From positions 1 to 64,000 of the forward strand of contig CALMEE010000152.1 in NCBI GenBank assembly GCA_937862885.1: a stretch of 64,000 nucleotides of DNA, given 5' to 3'. The translations under genes were made by a program, and so were the position numbers. The notes under the pieces are model-generated. The model had not been told where the DNA came from, made no database searches, and saw nothing but the letters and a program-made list of their open reading frames with translations. Positions 17,676 to 27,861 of this stretch are shown here, in pieces (position 1 is the first letter of the stretch; every line of letters begins with the position of its first letter). The stretch is from an uncultured Planctomycetaceae bacterium. GTDB taxonomy: Bacteria > Planctomycetota > Planctomycetia > Pirellulales > Pirellulaceae.

Positions 17676-18089
17676 ATGAAAGCGATCGTACTCTTGAGTG
17701 TTTCGGCAATTGTGTTTGGCATTTCTTCACCAGTAGCCCTCGACGGCACGGGCGAAAAAGACAACTTAACCACGGTGTCTGTACGGGTGGTTAATCAGGG
17801 TGATCCGGAGCATTCGATTTCCGATGTTATGAAAAAGGCGCACGGAGCCAAAGGCCTCGCAAAAAAGGCCATCGATGGCGATGCATCTGACGAAGAGCTT
17901 AAGGAACTCGTGAAGCTCTATGTGGACATGCTCGACAACGATCCGCCCAAAGGAAAAAAGGAAGACTGGCAAAAGTCATCAACGGCGGTTGTCTTGGCTG
18001 CGACACGTGTCATGTTAGGGCAAGAAGGCGCGGGTGAAGAGCTGAAGAAGGCCACCAATTGCAAAGCTTGCCACGATAACCATAAATAG
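17676..18089 (+). CDS. Small secreted c-type cytochrome-like protein
   Basis: A 137-residue protein with an N-terminal signal peptide (MKAIVLLSVSAIVFGISSPV) and a single haem-binding motif CKACH close to the C-terminus (NCKACHDNHK). The middle is helical and rich in Lys, Asp and Glu (DEELKELVKLYVDMLDNDPP). Proteins of this layout resemble cytochrome c' -like or planctomycete cytochrome domains in which a four-helix bundle precedes the haem site. I chose ATG 17676 because the hydrophobic leader begins there; an upstream in-frame ATG at 17664 is possible. The electron partner is unknown and it stands alone. Confidence 0.7.
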   Translation: MKAIVLLSVSAIVFGISSPVALDGTGEKDNLTTVSVRVVNQGDPEHSISDVMKKAHGAKGLAKKAIDGDASDEELKELVKLYVDMLDNDPPKGKKEDWQKSSTAVVLAATRVMLGQEGAGEELKKATNCKACHDNHK

Positions 18090-18189
18090 CGACGGGATGG
18101 AAACTGCCCATTGGATTTCGCCCCTGCGCCCCTGTTTCAGTGCTGCTGGCCAATGTTTATTCCGATGCGACAGCTCATTTTGCGCAAAT

Positions 18190-18378
18190 TAGCCTGGCGA
18201 CGAATTAGCTGAATTGCAGCTTCGTCGCATGGTTGTTGACTGGAATAGTACGGCTGTTCGGGAAAAAGCTGAGGCGTAGTTTATGGGTCCCCAATCCAGT
18301 TGATTCTGCGACTTATGAAAGTTGGGGCTGTCGCCAATGGTCTGCTCAGGCCATTGACGACCGGCCCCATTTTTTTTT
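18190..18378 (+). ncRNA. Candidate structured small RNA
   Basis: Between the cytochrome gene and the desulfurase gene the plus strand carries nested complementarity. GCGACGAA (18197-18204) pairs perfectly with TTCGTCGC (18221-18228). GTCGCA (18224-18229) could instead pair with TGCGAC near 18307, and ACTGGA near 18238 with TCCAGT near 18295. The region ends in a strong intrinsic terminator at 18323-18378. There is no protein-like frame. It could be a free sRNA, or an attenuator whose two alternative folds compete. I recognise no known RNA family, and no promoter is certain. Nothing else is seen in the rest of 18090-18662. Confidence 0.35.
18323..18378 (+). terminator. Strong intrinsic terminator
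   Basis: The stem joins TGGGGC (18323-18328) with GCCCCA (18364-18369), GTCG (18330-18333) with CGAC (18358-18361), and CAATGG (18335-18340) with CCATTG (18351-18356), 16 pairs in all with a 10-nt loop. It is followed directly by nine T (18370-18378). It lies 234 bases after the cytochrome stop. Confidence 0.85.
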
Positions 18379-18662
18379 GGTTTTACATCTGTCGGGACGA
18401 GAAGTAGCGGGTAGTGTAGTATTGTCGAGCAGCGTGCCCAATGTCCAGCGAGAATCGGGATCTTCCTGTAAGCCAGTTCAGACGATCAACCTGCGACCGC
18501 CGAAAGCGAAGATTGTTGCCGCCTGTGAAATGCCAATCGCTTGCCTTCCGGTCAGTTACCTTTCGGTTTAAAATGGTCTAAAAGGTACATCAGAACGTCT
18601 GCGTCGCACCTATTTGAGCGCACTCTCCAAGCTGCAAAGGTTCCCAAAAGTTCTTTAGAGGA

Positions 18663-19844
18663 GTGATTGAGCTGAAGCCAGAACGAATCTATCTCGACAA
18701 CGCTGCTACAAGTTGGCCCAAACCCCCCGAGGTCATTCAGGCGTTAGCTGACTTTTATAATGATATTGGGAGTTCGGCTGGGCGGGGAAATAGCCTCAAA
18801 TCCCTGCAAGCCAAGGAAATCATTGAGTCGACGCGTGCCCTGCTGACTGCTTTCATTGGTGGCGGCAACGCCTACCAGACAATCTTTACGACGAATGGTA
18901 CAACGGCCCTGAATCAGGCCATTCTCGGCTTGCTCAAAGCCGGTGATCACGTCATCACCACGCAGGCTGAACATAATTCTGTATTGCGTCCCTTGCGGCA
19001 CTTGGAAGATCAACAAGTCATCTCGGTTAAGCGACTTGAGGTCGACTCAAACGGTCAGATTGGTGTCGAGTCACTTCGCTCAGCGATCCAGGAGAACACC
19101 AAGCTGGTCATCGCATGTCACGCCAGTAACGTAACAGGAGCGATTCAGCCGATTCGGGAAATTTGCGAAGTGGCTCAAAACGCTGGGGTATTCACTTTGA
19201 TCGATGCTGCACAAACGGTCGGGCATTTGCCTTTGAACGTGGCGGAGATCGGTTGCGATATGTTGGCGGCCTCCGGGCATAAGGGCTTGCTGGGACCTTT
19301 GGGCACGGGATTCCTTTGCGTTCGTGATGAATTAGCTAGGTTACTGACGCCGCTCTTCTTCGGAGGTACTGGTTCGACAAGCGAATTAGACACGCAGCCT
19401 AATGAAGGACCAGCAAAATTCGAATCCGGCAACCTCAACACCGCTGCGATTGCCGGCCTGGCAGTTGGGATTAAGCACAACCAAGTCGAATCCGTTGCCG
19501 AATTTCAACAGCGCATCTTACCAGTATGCGAATACGTACTCAATGAGCTGGCGAACATTGAGGGAATTACTTGTTACGGACCTTTGAGCCCCACACAACG
19601 GGTCCCGGTTTTCAGTTTCAATGTCGATGGATTAGACGCCCGTGAGGCATCCGCTTTGTTAGAGTCAGGTTTCGGCGTGGAGACGCGGGGCGGCCTGCAT
19701 TGTGCTCCGCTGATCCATCAGGCGTTGCAGACAAATAAATCTGGAGGGACGGTTCGCATGAGTTTGGGGCGATTCAATACCGAATCACAAGTTGAACGGG
19801 CAATCGAGGCAGTCAAACAGGTCGCGGCATCGAACATTTTTTAG
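18663..19844 (+). CDS. Cysteine desulfurase-like PLP aminotransferase (class V)
   Basis: A 393-residue fold-type I PLP enzyme of class V. Visible landmarks are YLDNAATSWPKPP at the N-terminus, the cofactor loop TNGTTALNQAI, AEHNSVLRPL, the Asp of LIDAAQTVGHLP, and the Schiff-base lysine in ASGHKGLLGPLG. The C-terminal domain contains GVETRGGLHCAP, where the Cys is placed like the catalytic Cys of SufS/CsdA-type group II desulfurases. The start is uncertain: GTG 18663 overlaps the ribosome site AGAGGAG, so CTG 18672 or ATT 18666 may be used. No other sulfur-mobilisation genes are adjacent. Confidence 0.85.
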   Translation: MIELKPERIYLDNAATSWPKPPEVIQALADFYNDIGSSAGRGNSLKSLQAKEIIESTRALLTAFIGGGNAYQTIFTTNGTTALNQAILGLLKAGDHVITTQAEHNSVLRPLRHLEDQQVISVKRLEVDSNGQIGVESLRSAIQENTKLVIACHASNVTGAIQPIREICEVAQNAGVFTLIDAAQTVGHLPLNVAEIGCDMLAASGHKGLLGPLGTGFLCVRDELARLLTPLFFGGTGSTSELDTQPNEGPAKFESGNLNTAAIAGLAVGIKHNQVESVAEFQQRILPVCEYVLNELANIEGITCYGPLSPTQRVPVFSFNVDGLDAREASALLESGFGVETRGGLHCAPLIHQALQTNKSGGTVRMSLGRFNTESQVERAIEAVKQVAASNIF

Positions 19845-20081
19845 TTGGACCCGGCGAAAAAAACCAGAGATCGTTAGCAGCAAAGCCGTTTCAGAATTTG
19901 GTTTTGAGTGGTGGAGAATGTTTGTCAGGCCGTCGGCGAATTTGTATGTCTTCAAGTCTGTGATTCATGGTCTTGCTCGGGCAAATTTGTGGTTTTCCGC
20001 CCTTGAGGATTAGCGATCCAACAAGTTTGTGCTATAAAAAACCTATAACCAATCATTACGTGGACGAAAGCGATTCGACGA

Positions 20082-20555
20082 ATGCAAAATCGACGAGATA
20101 ACAACTCTGACGGTGAAAGAGACCTAGATCTAAACGAGGACGATGGACAACCGTGGTACGCTGGCGGTCTGCAATTTCAATGCACGGGTTGCGGTGATTG
20201 CTGTACTGGAGCACCCGGTTACGTTTGGGTCAACAAAGAAGAAATCAGGAGTTTGGCAGAACGGGTTGAGTTGACGGTCGAGCAGTTTATGCAGGTCTAT
20301 GTGCGGCGCGTTGGCGTACGCTATAGCTTAAAAGAGTATGCAAATGGCGATTGCATCTTTTTTGACAATAAACGGAGGAATTGCAAAGTTTACCAAGATC
20401 GTCCGCGCCAATGTCGGACGTGGCCATTTTGGGATTCGAACATCCGCACACCTGAAGCGTGGGAACACACCTGCAAGATTTGTCCCGGTTCCGGAACGGG
20501 AAAGCTCTATTCATTGGAAGTTATCGAGGAGCAGCGCCAGCAAATTCGCATCTGA
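20082..20555 (+). CDS. YkgJ-type cysteine cluster protein
   Basis: A 157-residue protein with the CxxCxxCC signature (FQCTGCGDCC, residues about 34-41) and further cysteines in NGDCIFF, RNCKVYQDRPRQCRTWPFW and TCKICPGSG. This pattern defines the YkgJ/PF03692 family, thought to bind an iron-sulfur cluster or zinc; molecular function is not established. The first 25 residues are polar and acidic and unlikely to be structured. The gene stands alone, 240 bp after the desulfurase-like gene and transcribed in the same direction, so a link to cluster assembly is possible but only positional. Confidence 0.85.
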   Translation: MQNRRDNNSDGERDLDLNEDDGQPWYAGGLQFQCTGCGDCCTGAPGYVWVNKEEIRSLAERVELTVEQFMQVYVRRVGVRYSLKEYANGDCIFFDNKRRNCKVYQDRPRQCRTWPFWDSNIRTPEAWEHTCKICPGSGTGKLYSLEVIEEQRQQIRI

Positions 20556-20731
20556 CCGAACGGCCATGTGACGAATTCTCTTGTCTGGACCAAATTGGAA
20601 AAATTTTAATCGAAAAACCAGGATTGAAAAAGGGCTAAGTCATCAGGCGAACTGGTCGGCATGTGATCTAGCCGTTGATCTTTCCCGACGCGTTACTACA
20701 TTATCCACCTATTCGCGGCGGAAAGGATCAA

Positions 20732-23700
20732 TCACAACGCTTTCTCGGTCCTGCCTCGCACGGCATTCAAGTGTTCATCCAGGTATAATTCCAGTTCGTC
20801 GTTACGGACTTCCTCCAAGTTTGTAAACGCCATGCTAACAACATCACGGCCGCTGCCAATCGAACGGACTTTGGGTTCATTGGCGAACGAAACGATGCGC
20901 CCCAGCACGGAAATGCTGGAAGGGCCCGTCAGGTGTAACCAAACTGCGTCATGGCGTTTGGTTTGGATGCTGGCCCACGGTTCCTTTTGTTCCGAAACGA
21001 ACAAGTGAATCAGTTGTTTGTTGTTCCAAAGGAATTGGCAGTCACCAGCAATATTTTTCAACAAGTCGACGAGTTCTTCTAATACCTCGACGTCCCATGC
21101 GATCTTCTTGCCAGTGGTGAAGCCTTTCCGCATGTAATGCCATTTCTCTCCCAACTTCGTCCATGGCGTGTGGTCTTTAATCTTGAATTGCGCGTCGGAT
21201 GTGCTGTCCAAAAAACTCTGACAAGCAGAGTCAATAAAATCCCAAAACGCGGCAATGTCGATTTCACCTAATTCATGTAAGCGAAATTCAATCTCTTGCC
21301 ACATCCCTTTTTGATTTGAAATTCGGATACGCGGTTGGTTTCCGTACAACGGAATATCATCCATCTCATTCAGCGTTTTCAGGGGAATGTTTCTGAGCAA
21401 TTCATCGCGTTTGAAGGCGTTCTTGCGGCAGCGGAACTTTAGTTTCAACAGCCATTGTTCACCGGTTATCGCATGGAGGAACCACCCTCTTTGTTTTGTT
21501 GCAGCTGAGATCTCGACGACGCTGCGCGAATTCCAATCGGTTGGAGAAAACCCATCCATCGCCTCGATTTTGTCGATCACTTTTGACAAGATCCTGCCGT
21601 CCCACTTGACCGGCTCGCCGTTGCGACCGACGCGCTGTAGCGTATGCCAACCTCGGCCATCGATTTCCCACGGCATCTTGACAGTGCTACCAAAATCATT
21701 GATATCGAGTTCGTCACTTGCTGATTCATGGACTTGATTCGCAACAAACTCCTGTCGCTCGAAGTATTGAGCCGATTTCAGCACCGGAGCCAAAGCCTCA
21801 CCGGTGTAGCTGCGCAGCAGCTTGCCGTCTCTGCTACGTTTCGCTTTTTCAGCATGTTCGGCCACCATCTCCGGGGTTCCCGCAACGACCACTTTGCCTC
21901 CCTCGTTACCCGCTTCTGGTCCTAGATCGATGACCCAGTCAGCACATTTGATCACGTCCAAGTTATGTTCGATCAATACGACCGTATTCCCGATATCGAC
22001 CAAGCGTTGCAAGACTTCGAGGAGTTTTACGAGGTCACTGAAATGCAAACCAGTTGTCGGTTCATCGAGAATGTACAGTGTATTTCCGGTGTCTGGCCGA
22101 GAAAGTTCCGCCGCCAACTTTACACGTTGAGCTTCACCGCCGCTCATTGTTGGTGCGGATTGCCCCAATTGCAGATAGTCAAGTCCAACGTCGCACAACG
22201 TTTGCAGGCTGCGACGAATTTTTGGCACGTTTTCAAATAGTCTCGCTGCATCGGCACAAGTCAGGTTCAGTACGTCATTGATCGAGTGTCCGTTAAACTT
22301 TACCTCAAGAGTTTCTTGATTATATCGTCGCCCTTGGCATGTTTCGCATTCGACCCAAACGTCGGGAAGAAAGTGCATTTCGATGCGTATCTGCCCGTTT
22401 CCTTCACAGTTTTCGCAACGTCCTCCCGGAACATTGAAGCTAAATCGCCGTTGTGAATAACCGCGAACTTTGGCGTCAGGGAGCTGTGCAAACAGTTGAC
22501 GAATCAATTCGAAAACACCCGTGTATGTGGCAGGATTCGACGTTGGTAGATTCCCCAATGGGGACTGGTCGACTTGGATCACCTTATTAATATGTTCCAA
22601 ACCTTGAATCTGATCGTGCGCGCCGGGTTGGGTTGATGCTCGATTCAATCGTCTGGCAACCTCGCGATACAGAATATCGTTGATCAAGGAACTCTTGCCA
22701 CATCCACTTGGGCCGGTAACGACCGTTAACGTTTGCAGCGGGATGCTAACATCGACGTTCTTAAGATTGTGATGTCTGGCCCCGAGAATATCGATTGAAT
22801 TGACCAACACCAATGGTTTACCCGTTTGTTTTCCCGCGCGTGAGCGCTTGTTCGCATTTTCCTGCGGTTTGACCGGAACAAGACCGGGTCGTCGCGTCGC
22901 GGGAATCGGGATTTGTTTTTGGCCGTTGAGGAACGGGCCGGTAACGGACGCTGGTTGTTGCACAAGTTGTTTTGGTGTACCGTAACCCACAATTTGACCA
23001 CCGCCAGAGCCAGCTTGAGGTCCGAAGTCAAAAACGCTGTCTGCGTTTTCGATGATCTCGCGGTCGTGCTCGACAACGAGCAGCGTATTCCCGAGATCGC
23101 GAAGTTTCTGCAAAGCGTGCAGCAGACGTGTGTTGTCGCGCGGATGCAGGCCGATTGTGGGTTCATCGAGAACGTACAAGACGCCACAAAGTCCACTACC
23201 GAGTTGGCTGGCCAAACGAATGCGTTGGGCTTCTCCATTGGACAGCGTGTTCGCGGCTCTAGATAGCGTGAGGTAGCCGAGGCCAACGTCGTTGAGGAAC
23301 GCGACCCGATTCTTGATTTCGCGGATGATCTCCCCCGCCACTTTTTTTTGCCTCGCCTCAAACTTCCAACCTGAGATTTCGCGTTGTAGCTGGTTGATTG
23401 GCATACGACAGACATCGTCGATGGTAACGTCATTGAACCTAAAGGCGGCGGCGTCAACACGCAGCCGGCTGCCAACGCACGACCCACAATCGACAGTCTC
23501 AACCATCGTATTTATTTTCGCGCGAAAGGCGGCGGACAGGCGAATCGATTCCTGAATGGCTGGGTTGATCCCCTTGAATTGAAATTTGAAAGGAGGCTGC
23601 GCCGGGCTTGTCGCCTGTTGTAAGTCTATGCCGGGAACGTTAAACCATCGTTCGCCAGTTCCGTAAAACAATAGGCGCCGTTGGCGGGAATCGAGCTGAC

Positions 23701-26700
23701 TAAAGGATTGTCGACTGGAAATGCCCGCTTCTCGATCTAGGCATTCAACCATGCGCTGCGCGAGTTCGTTTTGTTCGGCGGGGATCATGTTGACGGCCCC
23801 TTCAGCTAAAGAGAATTCAGTTCCGCGCAAGTAGACGTGAGGACTGATTCCCACTTGAGTGCCCAAGCCTTCGCAAGATGGGCACCAACCGAGTTGGCTG
23901 TTGAATGAAAAATGATGTGGCGAGAGACGTTCGAAACTGCGCCCGCAGGCGGAACACGCGAGGTGTTGGCTATGCGTGACTACTGGCCAGTGAATTTCAT
24001 TGGTGTTGTCGTCGACGAGGACCGTATTCATCACACCGGCCCCCATGGACAACGCGACCTCGACGCTTTCCGCAATGCGTGCCCGAGATTCCGGTTTGAC
24101 CGTTATTCGGTCCACAATGATCTTGATATCGAATTTTGCTCGGCGATCAAGGATCGGTGCGTCATCAACATTGTAGGTTTGTTTATTGATGCGAACCCGC
24201 ACGAACCCCGACGAGCGAATCTCTTCCCACAATGCAGCGTAATCTTGCACTTCGGCCGTATTGACCGGTGCCATCAGGTACATGCGGCTGCCCACTTCAC
24301 AGTCCATGACCTTGTCCACGATCTGATCAGCTGTTTGCGTGCCAATTTCAATGTCGCAATCAGGGCAATACGGTGTCCCTAATCGCGAATAGAGAATCCT
24401 CAAAAAATCGTAAACTTCCGTCACGGTCCCCACGGTACTGCGCGGCGTATTGCCCACATTTTTCTGTTCGATGGCGATTGCCGGTGAGAGCCCATCGATG
24501 TGTTCGACCTTGGGTTTGGACATTTGATTGACGAATTGCCGAGCATAAGAACTCAGGCTTTCTACATAACGTCGCTGACCCTCAGCATAGATGGTGTCCA
24601 TCGCCAAAGAACTCTTACCGCTGCCGCTGGGCCCGCTGAATACCGTCATGCGATCGCGAGGAATGTCCAAGTCAACCGATCGAAGATTGTGTTGTGCCGC
24701 ACCCCGGACACGAATGTGATGATTGATGGCTGGCTGGGTTGTTTGGTCAGTCGTTGTTCGCTCGGTGGAAATCTTGATTCGTTCACCGCCAGTTACCGCT
24801 CGCAGAGCCTGCCCCGTGTACGATTCTTCTACCTGCATGATTTGTTGGGGAGTGCCCGCAGCCACAATTTTTCCTCCCCCTGCTCCACCTTCCGGGCCGA
24901 TGTCAATTATCCAATCAGCCGTCTTAATGACGTCAAGATTGTGTTCAACTACCAACACCGTGTTCTTGGCGTCGACGAAATTATGTAGGACCTTGAGTAG
25001 CAAATTAACATCGGCAAAGTGCAGACCGGTTGTCGGCTCGTCCAATAAATAAAGGGTCTTGCCCGTACTCTTTTTGGAAAGCTCTTTAGCGAGTTTGACG
25101 CGTTGGGCCTCGCCGCCGGACAAGGTTGGAGAAGGTTGGCCTATTTTGATATAGTCCAGTCCGACATCGTGGAGCGTCTGCAGGCGGTGTTGAATTCGCG
25201 GAATGTTATCGAACAACCTCATCGCTTCCTGCACATCCATGTCCAGTACGTCGGCGATGGTGAAGCCCTTAAACTTGACCTGCAATGTTTCGCGGCTGAA
25301 TCGCTGGCCGTTGCAGACGGGGCATGTTACCCAAACGTCTGCCAAGAAATCCATTTCGAGCTTATTGGCTCCATTGCCATCACACGCCTGGCATCTCCCC
25401 AGCTTGACGTTGAAGCTAAACCTCCCGGGCGGATAGCCGCGGCGTTTGGACTCAGGCAATTCAGCGTATAGCTTGCGGACTTCATCAAAGACTTTAATGT
25501 ACGTGCCTGGATTACTGCGCGGTATGCGACCGATGGGAGTTTGATCGATGGCGATCAACTTATCGAGTTGCTCAATGCCCTCAATGCGATCGTGCGCACC
25601 GGGTTCACCAATGCCGAAGTTCAACTGTTCACGCAATGCTTCAACCAAAATGTCGTTGATCAGGGAACTTTTGCCGCTGCCAGAAACGCCGGTCACACAA
25701 ACAAATAATCCGAGCGGAATTTCGACATCAATTCCCTTCAAATTATTGTGTCGCGCATTCACGATTCTTAGCACCCGCGACTGATCAATTGGGCGTTGTA
25801 CCGCGGGTGCTTCAATCTTTAGTTTTCCAGAGAGATATCTACCGGTAACGCTTTTCGCAGACTTCACAATTTGGCCCGGCGGTCCTTGAGCAACAACGTG
25901 ACCGCCGCGGACTCCCGGTCCCGGACCAAAATCGATGATGTGATCCGACGCCAGCATCGTCTCTTCATCATGCTCCACGACGATCACCGTGTTCCCCTGA
26001 TCGCGGAGTCGCTGCAGCGTATTGATCAGCCGTTGGTTGTCGCGTGCGTGGAGGCCAATCGATGGTTCGTCAAGGATGTACAAAACTCCGACCAAGCCGG
26101 ATCCAATTTGCCCAGCCAGGCGAATACGCTGGCTTTCGCCACCGGACAACGTGGGTGCTGTGCGGTCCAAGGTCAAATAGTTCAACCCGACGTTCATGAG
26201 GAAACCTAAACGGTTGAGGATTTCTTTGATCGCCTCAGCCGCAATGAACTGTTCCGTTTCCGTCAATTCCAGGTGCGATATGAACTGTATTGTTTCCTCA
26301 ATCGGCAAGCTGCACAGTTCAGGTAATGCAAGCAGCCGTTGCTCAGGAAATTGGGGATGGAGCGTGGCCAGCCTTATATGACTCGCTTGATCATTGAGGC
26401 GACGACCGTGGCAGCCGGGACAAGGGATATTGGCCATCAATTCCTCTAGTTGACGCTGACGAGATACGCTCGTAAGCGCGCGGTATTTTTCGTCAAGTTC
26501 GGGAATGATCCCTTGATAGGTGCCTCCGTATTTCATCGGGCGGTTACCACCTCGCCACGTAAACGTGATTACTTGATTGCCGGTCCCGTGCAGCAATGGC
26601 GCGCGATATCGTTCTTCCAGATCACGCCATTTGGTTTCGAGGATCGTCCCGGCTGGCAGTTCAAACTTTCGCTCCAACATATCGGCGACACCTTGATAAA

Positions 26701-27835
26701 TGTGGCGTCGCCAGCGACCCAAATCATCCCATTTACCAATTGTAATTACGCAACCTTGTTTGAAAGTCAGATTGTCATCCGGGATCAGACGTTGAGGATC
26801 GAAAGTGAGCAACCTTCCCAAGCCGTCGCAGACGGTGCACATGCCTTGGGGCGAATTGAAACTGAAGAGTTGGGGGGTGGGAGGGGCAAAGCTCACGCCG
26901 CAAGGAGTGCATGCATAGTCCGCCGAGTAAACTCGATCGATGAATTGCATACTTGGACTGGCGGTCGGCGTGGCTGATTTCTTTGGAGAAGAAACGCGTT
27001 TAGCGAGTTTTCCACGCGCAGCAGATTTCGCGTTGTTGTTCAACGGGAAAATTTCATCGCCGGTTGGCAAATCATCATGGGTAGGACGTGGCGAGGAGTC
27101 GATGTTCATGTGACTCTGCGAAATTGCGACGACAATATTTCCTCCGCCAACATTCAGGGCCGTTTCGACTGCCTCCGCAACACGCGCGCGTTGATTGGGT
27201 TTTGCAATCAGGCGATCGACGACAACTTCGACATCATGGCGCATCTGGCGATCTAGTTCGACATTGTCGTTGAGCGATCGAATTTCGCCATCGACTCGCG
27301 CGCGCACGAAACCGCGTTTTAGCAGGTCTTGGAACAGGTCTTTGAACTCCCCTTTCTGGCCACGGACTAACGGGGCCATCACAATGAACTCGGCGTTTTC
27401 GGGGAGTTGTAGAATACTGCCGATAATTTGATCACGGGTTTGCGCTGTGATCGGAGCGCCACACGAGGGACAGAATCCTTTGCCAATTCGCGCATAGAGT
27501 ACGCGCAGGAAATCGTAAATTTCAGTAATCGTGCCGACGGTACTGCGCGGATTGTTTCCGGCTGATTTTTGCGAGATGGAAATTGCTGGACTGATACCGG
27601 AAATCAAGTCGACGTCGGGTTTCGGCATCTGGCCCAAGAAATGTCGAGCATAGCTGGATAAGCTTTCGACGTAGCGTCGCTGCCCCTCAGCGAACAAGGT
27701 GTCAAACGCCAGAGAACTTTTGCCGCTTCCGCTCACGCCCGTGAGACAGATTAATTGGTTTCGCGGCAAGACTAGATTTACGTTTTGAAGATTGTGCTCG
27801 CGAGCACCCTTGATCACAATATCGGATTCAGGCAT
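20732..27835 (-). CDS. uvrA: Giant tandem UvrA (excinuclease ABC subunit A, duplicated)
   Basis: A 2,367-residue protein made of two complete UvrA units plus a tail. Unit A (about 5-1015) and unit B (about 1040-2015) each have two ABC ATPases: Walker A GVSGSGKSS and TGVSGSGKSS in A, SGPSGSGKSS and TGPSGCGKSS in B, with signatures LSGGESQ, LSGGEAQ, LSNGEAQ and MSGGEAQ. Both units keep the zinc-finger cysteines (CTVCDGLG, CQACDGNG; CPSCEGLG, CENCEGNG) and the UvrB/DNA-contact stretch YVESLSSYAR. UvrA normally acts as a dimer of about 940 residues in nucleotide excision repair, so this chain is probably a covalent dimer. Residues about 2015-2367 form an extra domain I cannot identify. LSNGE in unit B departs from the consensus. 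Confidence 0.95.
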   Translation of the reverse strand: MPESDIVIKGAREHNLQNVNLVLPRNQLICLTGVSGSGKSSLAFDTLFAEGQRRYVESLSSYARHFLGQMPKPDVDLISGISPAISISQKSAGNNPRSTVGTITEIYDFLRVLYARIGKGFCPSCGAPITAQTRDQIIGSILQLPENAEFIVMAPLVRGQKGEFKDLFQDLLKRGFVRARVDGEIRSLNDNVELDRQMRHDVEVVVDRLIAKPNQRARVAEAVETALNVGGGNIVVAISQSHMNIDSSPRPTHDDLPTGDEIFPLNNNAKSAARGKLAKRVSSPKKSATPTASPSMQFIDRVYSADYACTPCGVSFAPPTPQLFSFNSPQGMCTVCDGLGRLLTFDPQRLIPDDNLTFKQGCVITIGKWDDLGRWRRHIYQGVADMLERKFELPAGTILETKWRDLEERYRAPLLHGTGNQVITFTWRGGNRPMKYGGTYQGIIPELDEKYRALTSVSRQRQLEELMANIPCPGCHGRRLNDQASHIRLATLHPQFPEQRLLALPELCSLPIEETIQFISHLELTETEQFIAAEAIKEILNRLGFLMNVGLNYLTLDRTAPTLSGGESQRIRLAGQIGSGLVGVLYILDEPSIGLHARDNQRLINTLQRLRDQGNTVIVVEHDEETMLASDHIIDFGPGPGVRGGHVVAQGPPGQIVKSAKSVTGRYLSGKLKIEAPAVQRPIDQSRVLRIVNARHNNLKGIDVEIPLGLFVCVTGVSGSGKSSLINDILVEALREQLNFGIGEPGAHDRIEGIEQLDKLIAIDQTPIGRIPRSNPGTYIKVFDEVRKLYAELPESKRRGYPPGRFSFNVKLGRCQACDGNGANKLEMDFLADVWVTCPVCNGQRFSRETLQVKFKGFTIADVLDMDVQEAMRLFDNIPRIQHRLQTLHDVGLDYIKIGQPSPTLSGGEAQRVKLAKELSKKSTGKTLYLLDEPTTGLHFADVNLLLKVLHNFVDAKNTVLVVEHNLDVIKTADWIIDIGPEGGAGGGKIVAAGTPQQIMQVEESYTGQALRAVTGGERIKISTERTTTDQTTQPAINHHIRVRGAAQHNLRSVDLDIPRDRMTVFSGPSGSGKSSLAMDTIYAEGQRRYVESLSSYARQFVNQMSKPKVEHIDGLSPAIAIEQKNVGNTPRSTVGTVTEVYDFLRILYSRLGTPYCPDCDIEIGTQTADQIVDKVMDCEVGSRMYLMAPVNTAEVQDYAALWEEIRSSGFVRVRINKQTYNVDDAPILDRRAKFDIKIIVDRITVKPESRARIAESVEVALSMGAGVMNTVLVDDNTNEIHWPVVTHSQHLACSACGRSFERLSPHHFSFNSQLGWCPSCEGLGTQVGISPHVYLRGTEFSLAEGAVNMIPAEQNELAQRMVECLDREAGISSRQSFSQLDSRQRRLLFYGTGERWFNVPGIDLQQATSPAQPPFKFQFKGINPAIQESIRLSAAFRAKINTMVETVDCGSCVGSRLRVDAAAFRFNDVTIDDVCRMPINQLQREISGWKFEARQKKVAGEIIREIKNRVAFLNDVGLGYLTLSRAANTLSNGEAQRIRLASQLGSGLCGVLYVLDEPTIGLHPRDNTRLLHALQKLRDLGNTLLVVEHDREIIENADSVFDFGPQAGSGGGQIVGYGTPKQLVQQPASVTGPFLNGQKQIPIPATRRPGLVPVKPQENANKRSRAGKQTGKPLVLVNSIDILGARHHNLKNVDVSIPLQTLTVVTGPSGCGKSSLINDILYREVARRLNRASTQPGAHDQIQGLEHINKVIQVDQSPLGNLPTSNPATYTGVFELIRQLFAQLPDAKVRGYSQRRFSFNVPGGRCENCEGNGQIRIEMHFLPDVWVECETCQGRRYNQETLEVKFNGHSINDVLNLTCADAARLFENVPKIRRSLQTLCDVGLDYLQLGQSAPTMSGGEAQRVKLAAELSRPDTGNTLYILDEPTTGLHFSDLVKLLEVLQRLVDIGNTVVLIEHNLDVIKCADWVIDLGPEAGNEGGKVVVAGTPEMVAEHAEKAKRSRDGKLLRSYTGEALAPVLKSAQYFERQEFVANQVHESASDELDINDFGSTVKMPWEIDGRGWHTLQRVGRNGEPVKWDGRILSKVIDKIEAMDGFSPTDWNSRSVVEISAATKQRGWFLHAITGEQWLLKLKFRCRKNAFKRDELLRNIPLKTLNEMDDIPLYGNQPRIRISNQKGMWQEIEFRLHELGEIDIAAFWDFIDSACQSFLDSTSDAQFKIKDHTPWTKLGEKWHYMRKGFTTGKKIAWDVEVLEELVDLLKNIAGDCQFLWNNKQLIHLFVSEQKEPWASIQTKRHDAVWLHLTGPSSISVLGRIVSFANEPKVRSIGSGRDVVSMAFTNLEEVRNDELELYLDEHLNAVRGRTEKAL

Positions 27836-27861
27836 TCCTTACATTCTTTCCGTTATCAACA

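Noticed and set aside
18190-18378. The region as 4.5S/SRP RNA, 6S RNA or RNase P RNA
   Set aside because: The conserved core words of SRP RNA (GGUCAGG...GGAAGG) and RNase P RNA are absent, and the fold is not a clear 6S-like rod.
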